Assembly: GCA_031278495.1 (NCBI GenBank)
Contig: JAITKG010000007.1
Coordinates: 1 to 16,937 of the forward strand
DNA length: 16,937 nt
Reading direction: 5' to 3'
Source of the DNA: Prevotellaceae bacterium
Lineage (GTDB): Bacteria; Bacteroidota; Bacteroidia; Bacteroidales; UBA932
Position 1 is the stretch's first letter; each line of letters starts with the position of its first letter. The translations under genes and the position numbers were made by a program. The notes below the pieces were generated by a model, which searched no databases, was not told the DNA's origin, and saw only the letters and a program-made list of their open reading frames with translations. Below are positions 13,039 to 16,937 of the stretch, in pieces.

Positions 13039-15369
13039 TCAATAATTTAGCCCTTTTTTATTAAAGAGCAAATAGCCGATGCCTAATTGCACGTACCATT
13101 TGGAGGGGGTTTTTTCATACCAGCTCGCCGTATACCAGTTGGTAGAAAGGCTTACCGGTCCTACGGGCGTTTGCCACACTAACGCTCCCATGCAGGTGAA
13201 TGAACGCCGGGAGAACGGCGACGTATATTGCACATCTTCTGCGACCGCATCTGCATTTTCTTCCGTCGGGTTGATTTTTTCATACGGTTGAAACAGGTAT
13301 CCGCCTATATGCAGCGCCACTTTGTTTGTAAACCGGATAATAGGCATCAACCCCAGCCCGACGTACGTATCCGCCCGGTAATCTTCCAGCACCAGCGACG
13401 TGCTGTGTGGCGTCGGTTGGAAAGCCGGCATGGATATCAGCGTAGAAAAATCATCGCCGAAAGTCGTCCGGTTGGTGAATAGCACATCGGCGAGTATGCC
13501 CAACGAGAAATAGTTTCCGATAGGATAATACGATTCATAATAAAACCGCGCTGCAAACCACTGGTGGTACTTTTCAAATATGCCTTCCCTGCTCGATAAA
13601 TTTCCCGGAGTGTGCACTTCTTTTCCGTAGACATAGCCTATGCTGAACTGTTGCCGGTGACCGGTAGTGGGATACTGTTTATAGTTTAATGTATTTCTTT
13701 CGAGGCTTATTTTTGGAAACAGGTAGGTGAATTGAAAATGGTCGGCAGTATCGGCAAGCGCGTAATTATTGTGCTGGAAATAGTATTCATTTAATGCGCC
13801 GATAGTGAAATTTGTTTTTAAAATAAAATTCTTGCGTAAAAACAATGGCGAACCTATGGCGACGTGCGCGTATATTTCTTCGTCCTGCAAGTAGGGGGGG
13901 CGCATGTCGAAGTTAAATAAATCCTGCGTCCCCGTATAATAATCATAGCGGTTGAATACGCCGTTGATTTCATAAAACAGCACCGGGTGAACGGTCAGGA
14001 AATGTTTCCACGACACATTTATTCCGTTATACAAACGCCCGAAAGTAGCGCCCACCCGCGCTTGGGCAATCGTCGAGCCGAACAGGTTGTAACCAAACCC
14101 GAGCGCCACTTCATTGATAGACGAAGTCGAGAAATAGCCGCCCAGCGAGGCTTTGAACCGCGCCTTGCGCGAGGCTTGGATAGATATATTAAACAAGCTG
14201 TCTTTCCAGTCATAGGTGACAGCGGGATAAAAGGTGTTAATCAAACCGGTGGATATAACACTGAAATAACCTTTTTTTAGCTGGTCGCGGTTTTGCTTGC
14301 CGGAATGTATGGCGCGGTAAATAAAATTCCGTTGATTGTTGGTTAATGAACCGGTAACGTGAATATCGCCATAAACAATATCCGGAAATTGTTTTCTGAA
14401 ACGCTGGCGTTTATCTTTTAATGTTTCAGCGCTCACCCGCCGGGCAATCCGGCTTTTTATTTCAGGTATCAGCTCCAGCGTTTTCCTGTAGCCTGCTTCC
14501 ACAATGCCGTGTATTTTTTGAAATTCCAATACGCCCACATCCGTGAAATGGGTAGCTATGACTATGCCCTTGTCTTTCGGTAAATCATAATTGGTTTCCT
14601 GCGTCAGCATGGTTTCAATCTGCTGGAGGATATCGTCTTCATTTGGCATGGGCGCGTTGCCAACGCATTTGGAGCCGAGAATAATGTCGGGCGAAAAATC
14701 TTTTTCCATCACATCCCATGGAAAATTATTGTAAAAGCCGCCGTCAAAAAACAAAATGCTGTCAATAATTATAGGTCTAAAATAAAACGGGTAAGTCATG
14801 GACGCACGGATAGCGGAGCTTAAATTCCCCTGATAGAATTTGTGCGGTTTTTTATGCACCACGTCGGACGCTATGCAGCGAAAGGGCACCATGAGGCTGT
14901 CGAAATTATTTTTCGCCACTGCCGCCGCTGGGGAAAACAACGAGAGAAACGCCCAGTCCATTTGATACGTAGGTACGTAGCTGGTCGGTAATTGTGTTTT
15001 CAGTTTCCGGTCTTTAAAATCGAACGAAATAGAAAGCATATCGGGCGACGGTTCGGGGTGGTAGACAAACGCCGTATATTTTTCTTCCATCAATCCTTTG
15101 TACATAATAAAAAATTCCCTTGAAGATACCAGCGCAATCATTTCGCCGGGCGTATAGCCAATAGCATACAGTCCGCCAATGATAGCGCCCATCGACGTGC
15201 CGGTTATATAGTCCACAGGAATATTATTTTCTTCCAGCGCTTTCAAAACGCCGATATGCGCTAATCCTTTGGCGCCGCCGCCGCTCAAAACCAACCCAAC
15301 TTCCTGCGCCTGTGTTTGCATCGCCAGCGCGCCTGCTAAAAAAAGGAAACAGAGAAAATGTTTTTGCAT
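13039..15369 (-). CDS. Patatin-like phospholipase fused to POTRA and Omp85 barrel (type Vd-like)
   Basis: The 776-aa product has a Sec signal peptide (1-21, ending QTQAQ), a patatin lipase domain (about 24-310), a POTRA-like segment (about 330-385, DIVYGDIHVTG ... RDQLKKGYF) and a C-terminal outer-membrane beta-barrel (about 390-776, alternating aromatic and hydrophobic strands ending in LGIGYLLF). Catalytic features are intact: oxyanion loop GGGAKG (30-35), nucleophile elbow GTSMG with Ser59, and DGG with Asp209. This is the layout of type Vd autotransporters such as PlpD and FplA, which expose a phospholipase A-type enzyme at the cell surface. Whether the lipase is displayed or stays periplasmic is not shown by sequence. 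The start ATG at 15369 gives the signal peptide directly. Divergent from the cyclophilin gene. Confidence 0.9.
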   Translation of the reverse strand: MQKHFLCFLFLAGALAMQTQAQEVGLVLSGGGAKGLAHIGVLKALEENNIPVDYITGTSMGAIIGGLYAIGYTPGEMIALVSSREFFIMYKGLMEEKYTAFVYHPEPSPDMLSISFDFKDRKLKTQLPTSYVPTYQMDWAFLSLFSPAAAVAKNNFDSLMVPFRCIASDVVHKKPHKFYQGNLSSAIRASMTYPFYFRPIIIDSILFFDGGFYNNFPWDVMEKDFSPDIILGSKCVGNAPMPNEDDILQQIETMLTQETNYDLPKDKGIVIATHFTDVGVLEFQKIHGIVEAGYRKTLELIPEIKSRIARRVSAETLKDKRQRFRKQFPDIVYGDIHVTGSLTNNQRNFIYRAIHSGKQNRDQLKKGYFSVISTGLINTFYPAVTYDWKDSLFNISIQASRKARFKASLGGYFSTSSINEVALGFGYNLFGSTIAQARVGATFGRLYNGINVSWKHFLTVHPVLFYEINGVFNRYDYYTGTQDLFNFDMRPPYLQDEEIYAHVAIGSPLFLRKNFILKTNFTIGALNEYYFQHNNYALADTADHFQFTYLFPKISLERNTLNYKQYPTTGHRQQFSIGYVYGKEVHTPGNLSSREGIFEKYHQWFAARFYYESYYPIGNYFSLGILADVLFTNRTTFGDDFSTLISMPAFQPTPHSTSLVLEDYRADTYVGLGLMPIIRFTNKVALHIGGYLFQPYEKINPTEENADAVAEDVQYTSPFSRRSFTCMGALVWQTPVGPVSLSTNWYTASWYEKTPSKWYVQLGIGYLLFNKKGLNY

Positions 15370-15412
15370 GTATAAAAGGTTGTGAGAAATAATGAATGAA
15401 TTTATTTTTTAT

Positions 15413-15420
15413 TATATTTG
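15413..15420 (+). promoter_or_regulatory. -7 box TATATTTG of the cyclophilin gene
   Basis: TATATTTG matches the consensus and lies 25 bases before the chosen ATG at 15446. No good -33 box is visible. Confidence 0.6.
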
Positions 15421-15435
15421 CAACGCTATTTACAA

Positions 15436-15441
15436 TAGGAG
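15436..15441 (+). promoter_or_regulatory. Shine-Dalgarno-like AGGAG before the cyclophilin ATG
   Basis: TAGGAG sits about 5 bases before the ATG at 15446, unusual for this phylum. It supports this start over the in-frame ATG at 15392, which lies upstream of the -7 box and would add 18 residues before the signal peptide. Confidence 0.5.
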
Positions 15442-15445
15442 AAAT

Positions 15446-16126
15446 ATGGAAACAAAGTTACTAATTTTATCTTTAATGACAACATTTTTTATGGCTTGCC
15501 ATGCACAACCGCCCAAATCCTCTTTTGATCCAGACAAATTGGACGCTTCCCCCAGACTGGTTATCGAAACTTCGGCGGGCAATATTACGGTGAAATTGTA
15601 CAAAGAAACGCCATTACATCGTGACAATTTTTTGAAACTGGCGTCCACCGGCTATTTCGACGGGGTGATTTTCCACCGCGTCATTGAAAAATTTATGATT
15701 CAAACCGGCGATCCCGATTCCAAAAACCCGCAGCCGGGAAAAATGTATGGCATGGGCAGTCCCGGTTATACTGTTCCGGCGGAAATTGTTCCCGGCTTTT
15801 ACCATAAGCGGGGCGCATTAGCCGCAGCGCGCACCGACAATCCGGAAAAAGCTTCTTCCGGTTCGCAGTTTTACATTGTGCAGGGGGAAATTTGTCCGCT
15901 CGAATTATTGGAACAATTGACGGCGCAAGGTATCACCTTTACGCCGGAACAAAAGGAAACCTATGCAAAAACAGGCGGCGCACCATGGCTGGATGGCGGC
16001 TATACCGTATTTGGCGAAGTAACCGAAGGATTGGAGGTAGTAGATAAAATTGCTGCCGCACAAAAAGACCCGCATGATCGTCCGCTGCAAGATATTCTTA
16101 TTCTAAAAATCACACCGGAACAGTAA
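15446..16126 (+). CDS. Cyclophilin-type peptidylprolyl isomerase, lipoprotein
   Basis: The 226-aa product catalyses cis-trans isomerisation of prolyl bonds, probably helping exported proteins fold. The N-terminus METKLLILSLMTTFFMAC is a short signal with candidate lipidation Cys18. The cyclophilin core is complete: FHRVIEKFMIQTGD carries the catalytic Arg and the Phe/Gln pair, SSGSQFYIVQG the second Gln/Phe, and GGYTVFGEVTEGLEVVD the final conserved loop. An insertion of about 30 residues (LLEQLTAQGITFTPEQKETYAKTG region) is seen in Bacteroidetes members. It stands alone with its own promoter and terminator, divergent from the patatin gene. Confidence 0.92.
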   Translation: METKLLILSLMTTFFMACHAQPPKSSFDPDKLDASPRLVIETSAGNITVKLYKETPLHRDNFLKLASTGYFDGVIFHRVIEKFMIQTGDPDSKNPQPGKMYGMGSPGYTVPAEIVPGFYHKRGALAAARTDNPEKASSGSQFYIVQGEICPLELLEQLTAQGITFTPEQKETYAKTGGAPWLDGGYTVFGEVTEGLEVVDKIAAAQKDPHDRPLQDILILKITPEQ

Positions 16127-16131
16127 TATTT

Positions 16132-16173
16132 AAAAAGAACCGCCGGCACGTTTTCGTACCGGCAGTTCTTTTT
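16132..16173 (+). terminator. Rho-independent terminator of the cyclophilin gene
   Basis: AAGAAC-c-GCCGG-c-ACG pairs with CGT-a-CCGGC-a-GTTCTT around a TTTT loop, followed by a T run (16169-16173). The A-rich 5' side is complementary to the T run, so it may also work in the reverse direction. Confidence 0.85.
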
Positions 16174-16185
16174 GCACCCACTGCC

Positions 16186-16254
16186 GTGCCAGCCACATCT
16201 TCACATCTCCACATTTTCACATTAGCTGCTGCCCCGTCATCCCGACCGGCGCGC
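16186..16254. repeat. CACATCTT block followed by a partial palindromic element
   Basis: GCCACATCTTCACATCTCC to CACATTAGCTGCTGCC is followed directly by CGTCATCCCGACCGGCGCGC (16235-16254), a diverged single arm of the palindromic element. The order is the same as at 9849-9890. Confidence 0.55.
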
Positions 16255-16279
16255 TTGGTGGAAAATGGAATATTTTGAT

Positions 16280-16287
16280 TATATTTG
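16280..16287 (+). promoter_or_regulatory. -7 box TATATTTG of the toxin-antitoxin pair
   Basis: TATATTTG lies 21 bases before the antitoxin ATG. A TTGG at 16255-16258, within the partial repeat arm, is the only -33 candidate and is somewhat far (22 bases). Confidence 0.55.
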
Positions 16288-16308
16288 CAGGGAAATAAAC
16301 TACAGGTT

Positions 16309-16530
16309 ATGATACAAGCACAAGTAGTGAAAGACCAACAGGGAACCCCGATGGGTGTTTTTATTCCGATAAAAGTTTGGGAAAGCGTAAAATACCAGTA
16401 TCCCGACATCGAGTCATTCGGCGCTGATTTACCGCAATGGGAAAAAGATTTTATAGACCGGCGTTTAGCAATGGCAACACACAATCCCGAACGCCTGCAA
16501 CCGGTTGCAACACTTTTCGAGGGGCTCTAA
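16309..16530 (+). CDS. Probable antitoxin of a RelE/ParE-type module
   Basis: The 73-aa product is small and acidic, with MGVFIPIKVWESVKYQYPDIES followed by LPQWEKDFIDRRL and a C-terminal LQPVATLF. Small proteins with GVFIP-(I/L)-K-W and LP-WEK patterns commonly precede RelE/ParE toxins in Bacteroidetes; the N-terminal part would bind DNA and the C-terminal part neutralise the toxin. I do not see a textbook ribbon-helix-helix or HTH signature. It has its own -7 box and ends 11 bases before the toxin ATG, so the two are one operon. The start ATG at 16309 follows a weak AGG; an upstream TTG would add only repeat-like residues. Confidence 0.65.
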   Translation: MIQAQVVKDQQGTPMGVFIPIKVWESVKYQYPDIESFGADLPQWEKDFIDRRLAMATHNPERLQPVATLFEGL

Positions 16531-16541
16531 AATTGACAGAA

Positions 16542-16847
16542 ATGTACACGGTGTTTTATCTTGACGATGTCCGAAATGATATTTTTAAGGCAAAACAATG
16601 GTATGCCAAACAGCAGGATGGTTTGGAAGCCCACTTGGTTTTGGCAATAAAAGAAGCCGTTGCAAATATCATTAAAATGCCTTCGGCTTATGCCATAAGA
16701 TATAAGAATGTCAGAATAGCTCACACCAAAATTTTTCCATATAATATTCATTTCTTTATTGACGAAATAAAAAGACAAATTGTCGTAATAGGCATAGTAC
16801 ACAATAAGAGAAATGATGCATTATTTTTGGAAAGATTTCCGTCTTGA
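16542..16847 (+). CDS. RelE/ParE-family toxin
   Basis: The 101-aa product fits the RelE/ParE fold: an N-terminal strand YTVFYLDDV, two helices (DIFKAKQWYAKQQDG and LVLAIKEAVANIIKMPSAY), then IRYKNVRIAHTKIFPYNIHFFID and a last strand IVVIGIVHNKRN. The block Y-(K)-VR-A-KFPY-I-(Y/F) and the terminal H-x-RN are typical of this group. RelE relatives cut mRNA on the ribosome while ParE relatives poison gyrase; the sequence alone does not decide which. It is length-complete. A partial palindromic arm and an inverted CACATT block follow directly, so repeats flank the pair on both sides. Confidence 0.85.
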   Translation: MYTVFYLDDVRNDIFKAKQWYAKQQDGLEAHLVLAIKEAVANIIKMPSAYAIRYKNVRIAHTKIFPYNIHFFIDEIKRQIVVIGIVHNKRNDALFLERFPS

Positions 16848-16865
16848 AATCTTGGAATTATATAT

Positions 16866-16937
16866 CTTCGCTTCGCTCGGAATGACGAGCCAATGTGCTA
16901 ATGTGAATAATTATTTAATGTGACTAATTGGCTGACG
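16866..16937 (-). repeat. Partial palindromic arm plus inverted CACATT block
   Basis: On the minus strand: CGTCAGCCAATTAGTCACAT to AGCACATTGGCT (16937-16888) followed by CGTCATTCCGAGCGAAGCG (16887-16866). Order and sequence match the module at 5665-5712 and 9858-9900. The block is cut by the window edge. Confidence 0.65.

Noticed and set aside
15392..15445. Upstream ATG at 15392 for the cyclophilin gene
   Set aside because: It precedes the -7 box and places 18 residues before the lipoprotein signal; the ATG at 15446 has a Shine-Dalgarno-like AGGAG.
1..16937. Prophage, integrase site or tRNA genes
   Set aside because: I saw no tRNA cloverleaf ending in CCA, no integrase, and no phage structural genes apart from the unassigned 220-aa protein.

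Overview
The window reads as a chromosomal segment of a Bacteroidetes bacterium, most likely order Bacteroidales. The evidence is the set of TAnnTTTG -7 promoter boxes typical of that phylum, near absence of Shine-Dalgarno sequences, several lipoprotein signal peptides, and a gene set (EnvC-like M23 protein, TPR lipoprotein, FISUMP lipoprotein, patatin/Omp85 fusion, lipoprotein cyclophilin) that is ordinary in that order. I cannot place it to genus.

Layout. The left edge (1-53, minus) is the first 17 codons of an IS5-type transposase. Positions 54-917 hold no protein gene but contain repeats and a strongly structured region, 541-766, behind a good minus-strand promoter: a candidate non-coding RNA. 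Next come divergent ubiX (minus) and rsgA (plus) with back-to-back promoters, then an EnvC-like LytM protein and a TPR lipoprotein (both minus). A probable minus-strand pair follows: a TMTC-like GT-C membrane protein and a FISUMP lipoprotein. Then there is an uncharacterised 220-aa protein gene, preceded by a 21-bp tandem repeat and a G16 homopolymer that together look like a possible phase-variable locus. uvrA and a type Vd-like patatin/Omp85 protein (both minus) follow. On the plus strand the right end has a lipoprotein cyclophilin with a clear terminator and a RelE/ParE-type toxin-antitoxin pair.

Most conserved genes are housekeeping or envelope genes: ribosome assembly (RsgA), flavin prenylation (UbiX), nucleotide excision repair (UvrA), septal or cell-wall hydrolase control (EnvC), protein folding (cyclophilin) and surface lipase display (patatin/Omp85). 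They do not form one pathway.

The unusual part is the repeat landscape between them. At least four short repeat types recur in intergenic DNA: a 134-146 bp palindromic element starting CGTCATTCCGAGCG, heptamer arrays of form CGGNNNA, a C5/G5 hairpin element, and CACATT-rich blocks. They occur in a recurring order, and they reach into the ends of uvrA, ubiX and the TPR gene, where they supply the stop codons and, for uvrA, about 20 extra residues. The most interesting single locus is 9145-9775: promoter, start codon, G16 tract, ten 7-residue repeats, and an ATGA overlap with the next gene.
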